This document shows, in pieces, positions 27,642 to 36,344 of a stretch of 64,000 nucleotides of DNA (position 1 is the first letter of the stretch; each line of letters begins with the position of its first letter). The translations under genes and the position numbers were made by a program. Under the pieces are notes generated by a model that saw only the letters and a program-made list of their open reading frames with translations, was not told the DNA's origin and did not search any database. The DNA lies in assembly GCF_007896845.1 (NCBI RefSeq), contig NZ_VOHS01000007.1:1-64000 (forward strand). The letters run 5' to 3'. This DNA is from Chitinophaga pinensis. Its GTDB lineage: Bacteria > Bacteroidota > Bacteroidia > Chitinophagales > Chitinophagaceae.

Positions 27642-29192
27642 TTACCGGATGTTTTTTAATTTGTTGATATTGCGGACCGAGAACTGCTCCGGTTTGCTCT
27701 CCGTATCTTTGATGTTTTCGGAAAAATTAAGAATATGCTGTACTGTTTTGCGCACTACATTGGGTGGAATCTGTAGTCGGGTAGCCAGATCATTCACATC
27801 CAGCTCACGATCCAGTTTGTCGATGTAATAAAGCAAAGTACTTACCGTCTGAGACCTGAGTAAACGTTCACCGATTTCTTCCGGAGATTTTCATTCCCGA
27901 TGATCTTTTCCACAGCACTGACAACACTTGAAGTAAGTTCACTTTGTGGTGCTGAGATGGATGCCTGTACCGGCTCCGGTAATGGCGGCGGCAGATAGGA
28001 GGTCCAGACCATATCGTTGTATAGTTTGTCGGTAATATCTTCCAGCAGACTATCATCCACAATCACATCCGGCGCCTTGATAGAGGCCCTGATAATAGCC
28101 CGGATACCTGCCAGAAACATACAGGGTTCACTTAACGAAATCGCTGGGATCGGCTCCCGGTAGTATTGGGCTGCCATGATCTGTAGTGCCTTCACATCCG
28201 GTGTGTCTTGTCCCAGCAGAACGGGGATATCCTGTGTGACATTGCGGAATAATTCTTCATTATCCAGTTCCGGACTACTGAAATAGACATAGGCAGCCAG
28301 TAATCCTTTCATGGGAGATGCCCATTGCCCCTGTTCGAATTCAAGTAGTACCTTCTCCGGCAGGATATACACACCATTGTGAAACTTATGCCGGAGACCG
28401 TCTATCCGGTAGTTCCCTTCATCATCATTGACAAATCCCTGTTTGCGCGGCGCAATAAAAATGCTCATAGACGGAAAGATGGGACCATCACCAAAAGTGA
28501 GAAAGACCTGCGTCTGCCAACATTCCCCTGACAGTCCTTTCAGCTGATCACCGCTTTTAAATACCTGAATAGGTATTCCTTGCGGGCAGATGTTGCTCTT
28601 CACCGATGTCGTTTTTACATTGATGTCCGGTATAATGCAGGTAATAAGTGCCTGCTGGCAATACCGCATGAAAGGACAGCCAGCCGGCATCCGTGTCTTC
28701 CCTGATATTATTGCCTTCCAGTGTATATATGACCTGACGACCGGCATCGAGCAGAGAAAAGCCCTGACCAAGGGATTGCTGTTCGTTGTTCAATTCTCTC
28801 CTTTTCTCTACATCTGTATATCTGAAAAAGAGAAAGATGGCGCCGCCTTCTTCCGATGCATTGCCCGTGGTAGTTTCAAGACTGTATTTATGTGCATTGG
28901 TTGCATAATATTCGTGGGAAGATTTGAACTTGTCCGCTACCAGTGATGCATACACAGGCGGTGTGGGAATCTGGAAATCCATGTCCTGTGTAAGACGCAC
29001 ATGTTCTTTGATAATATTGCCATCCAGCTTAAGTGTGATACTGTATAAGCCGGGCTTTAGCACCAGATTGAGTTGTTCATATCCTCTGGCAATATCTTCC
29101 AGAAAACCGTTGTATACCGTGAGATGCGCAAAGTCTGACATCACCCCGACAGCGGAGACGGTAAGTTTATAGGTGGGCGTCTCAGAAGTCAT
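27642..29192 (-). pseudogene. Middle gene of the caspase operon: beta-rich N terminus, winged-helix-like C terminus, frameshifts
   Basis: Not recognised as a whole. Reading from 29192 (11 bases inside the end of the caspase gene upstream), the N terminus has a repeat-like beta domain with a PEGA-like look (QLNLVLKPGLYSITLKLDGN). A second region ends PAGTYYLHY. After a loss near 28615 it continues as SVKSNICPQGIPIQVFKSGD and runs through GPIFPSMSIFIAPRKQGFVN, a helical middle part and a Pro-rich linker. A loss near 27887 leads to LPEEIGERLLRSQTVSTLLY and a compact helical C terminus (DRELDVNDLATRLQIPPNVV, RKTVQHILNF) that resembles a winged helix. The full length is about 515 residues with no signal peptide. 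It may be the sensor or adaptor of the caspase pair; that is inference from operon order. Confidence 0.55.
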
Positions 29193-30276
29193 AGTTCATG
29201 GTTTTAAGTGTACCATCTATTGTGATGAATGCAGAAGACCGGGTTGTTTTATTCGTGATCTGATGATACCCTTTACCCAATGGTACCAGCCACGAATCGC
29301 CTGTCTGTACAATGCCTGATCTGATGTTGTTCAGATCAGGGCCGTCCAGTGTAATTTCTCCGGCAGCTTTGAATGTAATGGTCAGCACTGTACCGGGCAC
29401 TTTGCCTGTGCGGTGGAAGACGTAATTCAGGCCGTTTTTGTTGTTCCTGATATCGGAGCGGACGGTTTGTGTCTGATTGCGTTCCTGTGCATAAGATTCT
29501 GTCTTTTCACGGACGTAGTCAATGAAACTGGTGATCGTGATATCACCATTGTTATTGACAGCGCCGCCATTCAATGCTTCCATCAGGGCCCGCGAAAAGT
29601 AACCATGTACCTGCAGATTACCATTGTTGTTCATCATCCCCTCCCACGCCGGATTTTCGTATTCTGCAGCGTAGAGTACAACCGCCATCGTATTGGCGCC
29701 ACCCGGATGGTCACCGCCCAGCATGGAGTGTAAAGGTTTGGTGTTAATCTTCCTGTCCCGGCAACAGTCGAGGAAGAAATACACTTCCTGAAACAGGTCC
29801 TGCTCCACCAGTAAATCCAGATAGGCTTTTGAGGAAAGGGCCGCGTTATAGAAACTGGGTGACCAGATAGGCAGACACATACCGTTGACTTCCCAGTTAG
29901 ACCCGAAGCCATGACCGGAGAAGTAAAAGTAAAGACGGCGTGCAGGTTTAGCTGTTGCCATCTGGATGATGTCTGATAATGCTTTGTCAATGGCCAGCTG
30001 GTCAGGCGTGTTACTGCCGGCCGTAGATGGTATGAAGAATACATGATTGGGATGCATGTTACCACCATCGGCTTTTATCAGCCAGTTTCTCAGGCGGCAG
30101 GCATCTGTAACAGGTGCATTCAAAGGGGCGAGACTGATATAATGGCTGACGCCCACGATGACAGCATAGTCTTCTTCATTGACAGGTAGTCCTTTGGACA
30201 GATTCTCATTGATAGCCTCTTCACACAGGTCAGTGGCAGAAGGCGGTGTTTCGGATATTACAATCTGAGGGTCCAT
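29182..30276 (-). CDS. Caspase-family (C14) protein, first gene of the caspase operon
   Basis: A protein of 364 residues, intact. Residues about 35-270 form the caspase fold: YAVIVGVSHYISLAPLNAPV with VTDACRLRNWL, the catalytic His122 in YFYFSGHGFGSNW, and Cys172 in VYFFLDCCRDRKIN. Residues 285-364 form a small beta domain (GTVLTITFKAAGEITLDGPD, SWLVPLGKGYHQITNK) that looks like the PEGA-like part of the next protein. There is no signal peptide or membrane helix, so it acts in the cytoplasm. Its stop overlaps the start of the middle gene. Bacterial caspase-like proteases are known effectors in defence and programmed cell death modules; a role of that kind here is inference. Confidence 0.88.
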   Translation of the reverse strand: MDPQIVISETPPSATDLCEEAINENLSKGLPVNEEDYAVIVGVSHYISLAPLNAPVTDACRLRNWLIKADGGNMHPNHVFFIPSTAGSNTPDQLAIDKALSDIIQMATAKPARRLYFYFSGHGFGSNWEVNGMCLPIWSPSFYNAALSSKAYLDLLVEQDLFQEVYFFLDCCRDRKINTKPLHSMLGGDHPGGANTMAVVLYAAEYENPAWEGMMNNNGNLQVHGYFSRALMEALNGGAVNNNGDITITSFIDYVREKTESYAQERNQTQTVRSDIRNNKNGLNYVFHRTGKVPGTVLTITFKAAGEITLDGPDLNNIRSGIVQTGDSWLVPLGKGYHQITNKTTRSSAFITIDGTLKTMNYDF

Positions 30277-30656
30277 GGGGTTACTGATTTTGCTGTTAGA
30301 ATAATGTGTGCAGCGTCCGGGAGGAATACCGGTACGATCTGCATAATGGTGTTATACATTTATTGCTGTTTGGGGTATATATATAAAATCTGCTGTTGAA
30401 ATGATCCTTCTTTATAGCTAGTGTCTGGGGTGTTGTATCTGATTATAAAATTACGCTACTGGCGGAATGTGAACAAGTTTTATTGACATATTATAGCTGT
30501 TTATGTATTAAGAATTAATACGGTGTATGGAGGGTGTTTTCCCCGGGGCTAAACTTCTTTTCCCCGTTTTTGTTAGTTGGGTATCGTTGAATGCTTTCAG
30601 CGGGCTAACTTGCCTGTGATAATTTAACCTCAATAACAAACCAAAATCCCAAAACG
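30277..30656. other. Divergent promoter region, no gene seen
   Basis: This stretch separates the caspase operon (minus) from the run starting at 30657 (plus). It is A/T-rich around 30360-30530 and must carry both promoters. I could not fix a TTG/TAnnTTTG pair with confidence, and I see no open frame or repeat worth calling. Confidence 0.5.
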
Positions 30657-31211
30657 ATGTCCACAACAGAAGCATTATTTAGCAAACTTTTACGCGAATT
30701 TAAAGAAGCAAGCCAAGGGCTTAAAAGACGATTTGAAGACTGGTCTGCTGACAAGCAAAAGGAATTTATTGAAACCGTTGTGCTTTCAGAATCGGAATCT
30801 GAAGGACAGCGCATTGATCCGGAAATGGCAGAATTGTGTATTATCGAGTATATCAATGTAATGGGAAGGCATGGGTTTACCGGAAATGAAGGTGATATAT
30901 TTAACGCACCCCTTCCGGCATCTCGTAAACTGACCGCGTCTGTAGATTTTAATGCAGCGGATTTTTCAACATTTATGGAGGATGCCAGAAAGGCCTTAGA
31001 CGATAAGCCAACCTGGAAGCATTATTTTAAGCTCGCGCTGGGCATATACACAGTCCAGATCCTTGAAAAATTTAAATATGATGTTACAAAGCCTGAAATA
31101 AAGGAGAAGATAAACCGGGTGGCAATATTTGTAATACCTTATGCTAAATCAGCAGATGGTGCTACCTATAAACCACCGATCGTTTACGACTTTGGCAGCC
31201 TGCAACCCTGA
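30657..31211 (+). CDS. Unknown cytoplasmic protein, first gene of a signalling run
   Basis: A protein of 184 residues of unknown family. It is largely helical in the first half (LFSKLLREFKEASQGLKRRF), with an acidic stretch (VLSESESEGQRIDPE) and a C-terminal part with strands (RVAIFVIPYAKSADGATYKP). There is no signal peptide, membrane helix or recognised catalytic motif. Its start follows an A-rich leader. It ends six bases before the polytopic membrane protein at 31218, so it is almost certainly co-transcribed with the sensor kinase and regulator that follow, and could be a soluble input or output partner of them. Confidence 0.75.
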   Translation: MSTTEALFSKLLREFKEASQGLKRRFEDWSADKQKEFIETVVLSESESEGQRIDPEMAELCIIEYINVMGRHGFTGNEGDIFNAPLPASRKLTASVDFNAADFSTFMEDARKALDDKPTWKHYFKLALGIYTVQILEKFKYDVTKPEIKEKINRVAIFVIPYAKSADGATYKPPIVYDFGSLQP

Positions 31212-31217
31212 TATACC

Positions 31218-31892
31218 ATGACATTAGACCTATTTCAGTATTTCCAGTTGTTAAGCCTCCTTGTAGCAGTCATCTGCTACAAGGGGCTCTCTCATTGCCG
31301 GCTCCTCCTGTTTATCCCTCTGCTATTGTTAACCAATATAGTAGAAATAGTTGGCACCAATTACCGCATGCTCGGCTGGACCCGCAGTGACTTTATCTAT
31401 AACTGGTACATCCTGCTGTCTACCCCGATGAATCTCTATCTGTATGGTATTATGCTGCGGCTCCGGCAAAATGAAAAGCCTATTTATATCATCATTAGCC
31501 TGCTTTCCATCCTGTTCATTTTTATCAATTTTTTCTTCCTGCAGGGACAAGGGCAGTTCAATAATATTTCTGTTATTCTGATCGAAATCCTTAATATTGT
31601 TTTCTCTTGCTTTGTGTTACTGAGGTTAGCGCTTCATGGAGATACACAGTTAGGTATGTTTAAAGACCCTTATTCCTGGATAAGCGCCGCTAACCTCCTG
31701 TTTGGCCTCATTACGCTTGTATTGCTCGGATTACAGCAATATATAAGAAGTAATAATATTGTGATTGGTAACACCAGCCTGTATCGTGCGATTTTGCCTG
31801 TAGTAAATATCATTCTCTATTCCTCTTATTGCGTCGCATTTGTATTATGCAGGATTCGAATCAACAGATTGTTATTATCATCATCGCAGTAA
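31218..31892 (+). CDS. Polytopic membrane protein, about seven helices
   Basis: A protein of 224 residues, nearly all hydrophobic. Helices are visible at about 8-24, 28-45, 60-80, 88-110, 118-138, 155-172 and 188-212 (for example LLLFIPLLLLTNIVEIVG, PIYIIISLLSILFIFINFFF, ILIEILNIVFSCFVLLRLAL). Family not recognised; the size and seven-helix layout resemble small membrane sensor modules. The last 46 bases overlap the start of the histidine kinase gene in another frame, which suggests coupled translation and a working complex in which this protein provides the sensing part and the next protein the kinase. Confidence 0.8.
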   Translation: MTLDLFQYFQLLSLLVAVICYKGLSHCRLLLFIPLLLLTNIVEIVGTNYRMLGWTRSDFIYNWYILLSTPMNLYLYGIMLRLRQNEKPIYIIISLLSILFIFINFFFLQGQGQFNNISVILIEILNIVFSCFVLLRLALHGDTQLGMFKDPYSWISAANLLFGLITLVLLGLQQYIRSNNIVIGNTSLYRAILPVVNIILYSSYCVAFVLCRIRINRLLLSSSQ

Positions 31893-32632
31893 TCGCCGTA
31901 TTACTGTTTCTGGGTATTCTATTGCTGATTATGATCTGGGCTTATAATAACCGCCAGCAACAGGTGGCGGCAGAGAAAATGCAGATGAAACATGCGTTTG
32001 ACCGGCAGTTATTACAGGCTACCCTCGAAATTCAGGAAGAAACATTCAATAATATCAGTCAGGAATTGCATGATCACGTAGGACAGTTGTTAAGTCTGGC
32101 GAAAGTACAGCTCAATATCATCGGGCAACGGGCAGAACACCCTGACACCGGATTACATGAAGTAAAAGATACAATCGGACAGGCCATGAGCATTCTCCGG
32201 GATGTGGCCAAAGGATTAAGTACAGAGCGGGTGCAGCTATTCAGCTTTGCAGGCAATATCGATCAGGAAATAGAACGGATTAACCGGAGCGGTGTCACGC
32301 ATGTCAGTCTGCTGGTAGAAGGAACAGAAAGACCCATGGAAGAACAGGTAAAGCTGATCCTCTTTCGCATCATACAGGAATCCCTGCAAAATGTACTCAA
32401 GCATGCAGCGGCAACAGCAGTGGAGATCACCTGCCGCTATATGGATACACAATTGTATGTCAGTATCTGCGATAACGGGACCGGATTCCACGTAGCAGAA
32501 GCCCTGAGCAAAAAAAGCGGACTCGGACTACAGCATATTACCAACAGGGCCGCCGTATTGGGAGGACAGGCCAACATTACCAGTCATCCCGGAAAAGGAA
32601 CTATCATTACTATAACCATACCCCATGTCTGA
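31847..32632 (+). CDS. NarL-type sensor histidine kinase
   Basis: A protein of 261 residues from ATG 31847 (MQDSNQQ); an upstream ATG at 31829 is possible but less likely. It has one N-terminal helix (residues 8-31) and almost no periplasmic part, so sensing must come from elsewhere, probably the overlapping membrane protein. The HisKA_3 motif is NISQELHDHVGQLLSLAKVQ. The ATPase domain shows IIQESLQNVLKHAAATAVEI (N box), CDNGTGFHVAEAL (G1) and KSGLGLQHITNRA (G2), with GKGTIITITIP at the end. Its stop overlaps the response regulator start by eight bases. Confidence 0.92.
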   Translation: MQDSNQQIVIIIIAVIAVLLFLGILLLIMIWAYNNRQQQVAAEKMQMKHAFDRQLLQATLEIQEETFNNISQELHDHVGQLLSLAKVQLNIIGQRAEHPDTGLHEVKDTIGQAMSILRDVAKGLSTERVQLFSFAGNIDQEIERINRSGVTHVSLLVEGTERPMEEQVKLILFRIIQESLQNVLKHAAATAVEITCRYMDTQLYVSICDNGTGFHVAEALSKKSGLGLQHITNRAAVLGGQANITSHPGKGTIITITIPHV

Positions 32633-33284
32633 AAAAAAATTCATTGCTGTTGTTGACGATCACACCATGTTCCGTAGAGGACTTTCGGTGTTGATCAACC
32701 TGTTCCCCAATTATGAAGTTTTGTTTGAAGCTGCCAGTGGGAAAGAACTGATGGAAAAAATGACCGGCGGACAGTTGCCCGAGATTGTATTACTGGATGT
32801 GAATATGCCGGATATGGACGGTTACGCCTCCGCCGAATGGTTGCGTCAGCATCATCCCGATATCAAAGTACTGGCATTAAGTACCATGGATGCTGAAACG
32901 GCCATCATAAAAATGATCCGGCATGGCGCAAAAGGCTATATTCTCAAAGATGCAGAACCCGGCGAACTGAAAGAAGCATTTGATGATATCCTCGCATTGG
33001 GATATTACTACAATGATATGGTGACCCGTAAAGTGATGCAGTCGATCAATGCACTCATAGACGAAAAATCAGCGCTGCATGCAATAGCAAAACTCAGTGA
33101 CAGGGAAATGGAATTCCTGCGTCTGGCCTGTAGTGAAAAAAGCTATCAGCTGATTGCAAAAGAGATGTTTGTCAGCGAGCGTACTGTCGATGGATATCGT
33201 GAAGCATTGTTCAAAAAATTCAACGTTTCCACACGCGTAGGATTGGTCCTGTATGCGATAAAGAACAAACTGGTGGTGGTGTGA
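32625..33284 (+). CDS. NarL/FixJ-family response regulator
   Basis: A protein of 219 residues. The receiver domain (1-125) has acidic DD at 11-12, phospho-acceptor Asp58 in IVLLDVNMPDMDGYAS, Thr/Ser switch in VLALSTMDAE and Lys in GAKGYILKDAEPGE. A linker leads to a LuxR-type helix-turn-helix (LSDREMEFLRLACSEKSYQL, IAKEMFVSERTVDGYREALF, KKFNVSTRVGLVLYAI). It is the cognate partner of the kinase encoded just upstream. Its targets are unknown; the GyrB-like gene 40 bases downstream is in the same run. Confidence 0.93.
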   Translation: MSEKKFIAVVDDHTMFRRGLSVLINLFPNYEVLFEAASGKELMEKMTGGQLPEIVLLDVNMPDMDGYASAEWLRQHHPDIKVLALSTMDAETAIIKMIRHGAKGYILKDAEPGELKEAFDDILALGYYYNDMVTRKVMQSINALIDEKSALHAIAKLSDREMEFLRLACSEKSYQLIAKEMFVSERTVDGYREALFKKFNVSTRVGLVLYAIKNKLVVV

Positions 33285-33323
33285 AATGATTGCGTTACTT
33301 TGCAGGAAGTAAAGCAGAAAAAT

Positions 33324-34385
33324 ATGAACGGACGGCCTTCTCTTCCTGTTATTGAATCTATCCGCAATCGACCGGTAATGTACCTGGGTTCGGTGAACAG
33401 CTACGGCATCAGACGCCTGATGAAAATGCTGATCACTGATTATCTGGAAGATGTAACAGGTTTATCCACAATAGAGATCACGTTCAACCCCGATAGTTTT
33501 GTCAGTGTGGTTATTTCAGGCGCTCCGGCCGATGAATTATTACATGAGGTCGCCTTTTTGCAGGAGATAACTTCCGGTAAGAATTTCAAAATTGCACTAT
33601 TGGTTGCTATCAGCCGTTTTTTACTCGTCCGTGTTTTCGTAGACGGAGCAATACATTCTGTCACCTCTCACGCGGGTATATACGAAATTGAAACGCATCC
33701 CGCAGATGGCGAACCGAATGGCATTAAACTGGACTTTCAGCTGGAAGAATCCATTTTTAAACATAATCAGGTAGCATATATTCCGATGAATATCATGCTG
33801 CAACAGCTGGCCTATCTGAATGCGGGATTAAAGATCATCAGTGTGGATAACCGGGGAGAATTGCAGCGGAATGTGTTTTATTTCAGAACCGGCATCTCCG
33901 AACTATTCAATGACCTGCTGGATAAACACGACTATGGTAGCATGAATGCATGGCTGCCAATTGAACTGAAAACAGCTATCAACGGTTATATCTTCCATAT
34001 TATTCTCAGATATCATCATATCTATACTGTTCATCCTGCACCATATATACGTTCCTTTGCAAATAATGAAAGTACGAAACGCCATGGCTCACTGGTCGAT
34101 GGTGTGTTAAAAGGGCTGGAAGATGCCTTTGTGGAAATGGGTGAAAAAGAAGAAGCAGTGCTGAAAGTCAACAAGAAACGGATCGGAAAAATGCTGGTAC
34201 TGTTTGCTGCTGTAAAGGGAGAACCAGTGACGTATGAAGGACGTAGCAAGGATAAATTAGATATGCCGGGATTGAAGAAAGATGTGCGGAAGTTTGTCAA
34301 AAGAGCTGTGCTGAAATATCTGGAAGGAAATCCCGGTGACAGAAGAAGAGTGTTGGAAAAATTTATGAAAAAGGAAGATAAGTAG
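33324..34385 (+). CDS. Degenerate GyrB/ParE-like protein
   Basis: A protein of 353 residues from ATG 33324 (MNGRPSLPVIESIRNRPVMY); a TTG at 33300 is possible. The opening IESIRNRPVMYLGSVNSYGI matches the RKRPGMYIGS motif of GyrB/ParE, and the end (VTYEGRSKDKLDMPGLKKDV, then KYLEGNPGDRRRVLEKF) matches the GyrB transducer region (FEGQTKxKLG). Between them the Bergerat-fold ATPase residues are absent: the N box E..DN..DE reads ITDYLEDV, and no DNGRGIP is present after ITFNPDSFVSVVISG. There is no Toprim domain. It cannot be a working topoisomerase subunit; an ancient gyrase-derived protein with a new regulatory role is the likely reading. Confidence 0.75.
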   Translation: MNGRPSLPVIESIRNRPVMYLGSVNSYGIRRLMKMLITDYLEDVTGLSTIEITFNPDSFVSVVISGAPADELLHEVAFLQEITSGKNFKIALLVAISRFLLVRVFVDGAIHSVTSHAGIYEIETHPADGEPNGIKLDFQLEESIFKHNQVAYIPMNIMLQQLAYLNAGLKIISVDNRGELQRNVFYFRTGISELFNDLLDKHDYGSMNAWLPIELKTAINGYIFHIILRYHHIYTVHPAPYIRSFANNESTKRHGSLVDGVLKGLEDAFVEMGEKEEAVLKVNKKRIGKMLVLFAAVKGEPVTYEGRSKDKLDMPGLKKDVRKFVKRAVLKYLEGNPGDRRRVLEKFMKKEDK

Positions 34386-34393
34386 CTTGTTAT

Positions 34394-34470
34394 TAGTCTG
34401 ACTATACTTAACATACGTTAATGCTACGTTTTTAAGGTAGGATTAACGTATGTTAAGTATAGTCAGACTA
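34394..34470. repeat. 29-bp nearly perfect inverted repeat between convergent genes
   Basis: Arms 34394-34422 and 34442-34470 are fully complementary (29 bp), and the pairing resumes for four more bases inside the loop after one mismatch. The element starts nine bases after the stop of the GyrB-like gene and ends 42 bases before the stop of the phosphatase gene. It can serve as a bidirectional terminator, but the A/T-rich arm is far longer than the other hairpins of the window. Confidence 0.85.
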
Positions 34471-34511
34471 TATTCAGGCGGCCTTTTTAGTCAGCCGTAA
34501 AACATGTCATA

Positions 34512-36344
34512 TTATTGCAGCAATGCGATAATCTTCGCAAAGATCTCCGTATTCTCATATACCCCTCTGAAATCCAGTGAGTGCGGTCCATAGGCAAATA
34601 CAGGCACCATTACCGCAGTGTGATCATTCGTACTGAAATGTCCATCTACATAACCTTTAGAGATATTACCATCCAGTAAGGATAAGCCACCTGTTTCATG
34701 ATCGGCTGTCACGATCACCAATGTATGACCATCTTCGTCTGCAAATTTCATGGCAGCGCCGATCGCTTTATCAAAATCCATCATCTCTGTGGCTACATAA
34801 GGTACAATGTTCGCATGACCGCCATAGTCGATCTGTGCACCTTCCGCCATAATAAAGAAGCCTTTGTTTTGCTTACGCAGGGAAGCGATAGATTTTTCCA
34901 GTGACAGGGTCAGGAATTCGCCTCTTCCGGTCAACATGGAACGTTCTGCCCGGCTGTCCAGTACCAGATATTTATCAGACTGGATACTGTTCAGTTCATC
35001 GAGATTGGTACTGAATGTATAACCTTTATCCTGCAGCAATTTTGGCAGGTCTTTGCCATCTTTACGCTGATTGAAGTGTTTTGCACCACCACCGATCATG
35101 ATACTTACCGGACTATTAAGGAAATTGGCAGCAATAGAATCTTCCATACTTCTTTCAGGTACATGTCCGTAGAAAGCAGCTGGTGTAGCATCTGTAATAT
35201 CACCGGCACTGATCAGTGCACTGTTGTATCCTTTTGGTGCAATGATATCAGGAATGGCTGGAATACGCACTGCAGTAGCGTCTACACCTACATAACGATT
35301 GTTTGTTTTTTTGCCGGTCGCCATGGCGGTGCCACCAGCCGCTGAATCGGTGATGTAACTATCAGAAGAGTAGGTTTTGGAGAAGCCGATATTCTTCATC
35401 TGCAGGAGATTCAGCTGACCGTGATTACCGGTGAAACCCGCATAGATCTGTGCAAGTCCCATACCATCACCGATCAGGAGAATAACATTGGTTACTTTAC
35501 CCATGCTGTCATTGTTTACATAACGGGCATTGTACAGTGTATGAGGAGCGGCGGTGCCGTTGTATTCAAGATTTTGTCTGTTGCTCAGGAAGGTAGCCAT
35601 CTCTTCCACGAGGTCGGTGCCCAAATAATCGGCCCCTATATTCATCTGGGTTTTCCACGTGTTCACATTGTCAGCCATGCCCCAGAAACGCACTTTTTTA
35701 CCAGCCATGTGTACACTATCGACCCACTGCTGAATTTTTGCTCTTTCTTCTTTTACAATGATTCCTTTACCATTCCAGTTGGTAAATTGTTTGATATCCA
35801 CACTGTACATCGGAATTCGTTTTTCCTGTGCAGCGGTGTAGGTAAATCCGCGTTTCCCGTCGAAATGAATGTAGTCCGGATATTGTGCCCAGAGTGCCAA
35901 TGCCGGCTGGTCGCCACTGATGGTGATCACCACTGTAGGATTCTTTGTGATATCAGGATAGCGGTCGAGGATCTTTATCAGTGCTTTTATGGTAGGCACG
36001 CCGGTGGTCTTGAAATCGATCATCAGCTGTAAAGTGTCCTTGCTGTTTTTATAGGCAGTACCACCATTCTGTCTGATCTGCTCGCGCAATGGATGCAGAT
36101 ACAGCTTTTCCAGTGTACGTTCCGGACGGATCGCTTCTTCGGTATGAGCGGTAAACAGTTGACCGTTACGTTCAAAAACATCTGCTTCTATTGATCCGTA
36201 ATGACGAAAATAAGCGGTCAGAAACGGAATAGGATGCTCATAGTCATTATGCGAATGTGCATTGATCGGTGCATAGCTGCTGGTCTGCGCGCCGGCTGTC
36301 ATAGCGGCGAGCAGTGAGAGAGAAAGGAATGAGGATCTAAGCAT
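34512..36344 (-). CDS. Secreted fusion of a PLC/GDPD-like domain and an alkaline phosphatase
   Basis: A protein of 610 residues with a signal peptide (to about residue 19, MTAGAQ). Residues 24-255 form a PLC-like phosphodiesterase domain: NAHSHNDYEHPIPFLTAYF (His30, His32, Asp34), SIEADVFERNGQLFTAH (Glu53 and Asp55) and LQLMIDFKTTGVPT. Residues 283-610 form a PhoA-type domain: VILLIGDGMGLAQIYAGF (metal Asp293), the phosphoserine Ser334 in YITDSAAGGTAMATGKK, and TLVIVTADHETGGLSLL. Expected chemistry: the first domain cleaves a phosphodiester and the second removes the released phosphate. It is the last gene of the SusC/SusD locus, 142 bases after SusD. Confidence 0.9.
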   Translation of the reverse strand: MLRSSFLSLSLLAAMTAGAQTSSYAPINAHSHNDYEHPIPFLTAYFRHYGSIEADVFERNGQLFTAHTEEAIRPERTLEKLYLHPLREQIRQNGGTAYKNSKDTLQLMIDFKTTGVPTIKALIKILDRYPDITKNPTVVITISGDQPALALWAQYPDYIHFDGKRGFTYTAAQEKRIPMYSVDIKQFTNWNGKGIIVKEERAKIQQWVDSVHMAGKKVRFWGMADNVNTWKTQMNIGADYLGTDLVEEMATFLSNRQNLEYNGTAAPHTLYNARYVNNDSMGKVTNVILLIGDGMGLAQIYAGFTGNHGQLNLLQMKNIGFSKTYSSDSYITDSAAGGTAMATGKKTNNRYVGVDATAVRIPAIPDIIAPKGYNSALISAGDITDATPAAFYGHVPERSMEDSIAANFLNSPVSIMIGGGAKHFNQRKDGKDLPKLLQDKGYTFSTNLDELNSIQSDKYLVLDSRAERSMLTGRGEFLTLSLEKSIASLRKQNKGFFIMAEGAQIDYGGHANIVPYVATEMMDFDKAIGAAMKFADEDGHTLVIVTADHETGGLSLLDGNISKGYVDGHFSTNDHTAVMVPVFAYGPHSLDFRGVYENTEIFAKIIALLQ

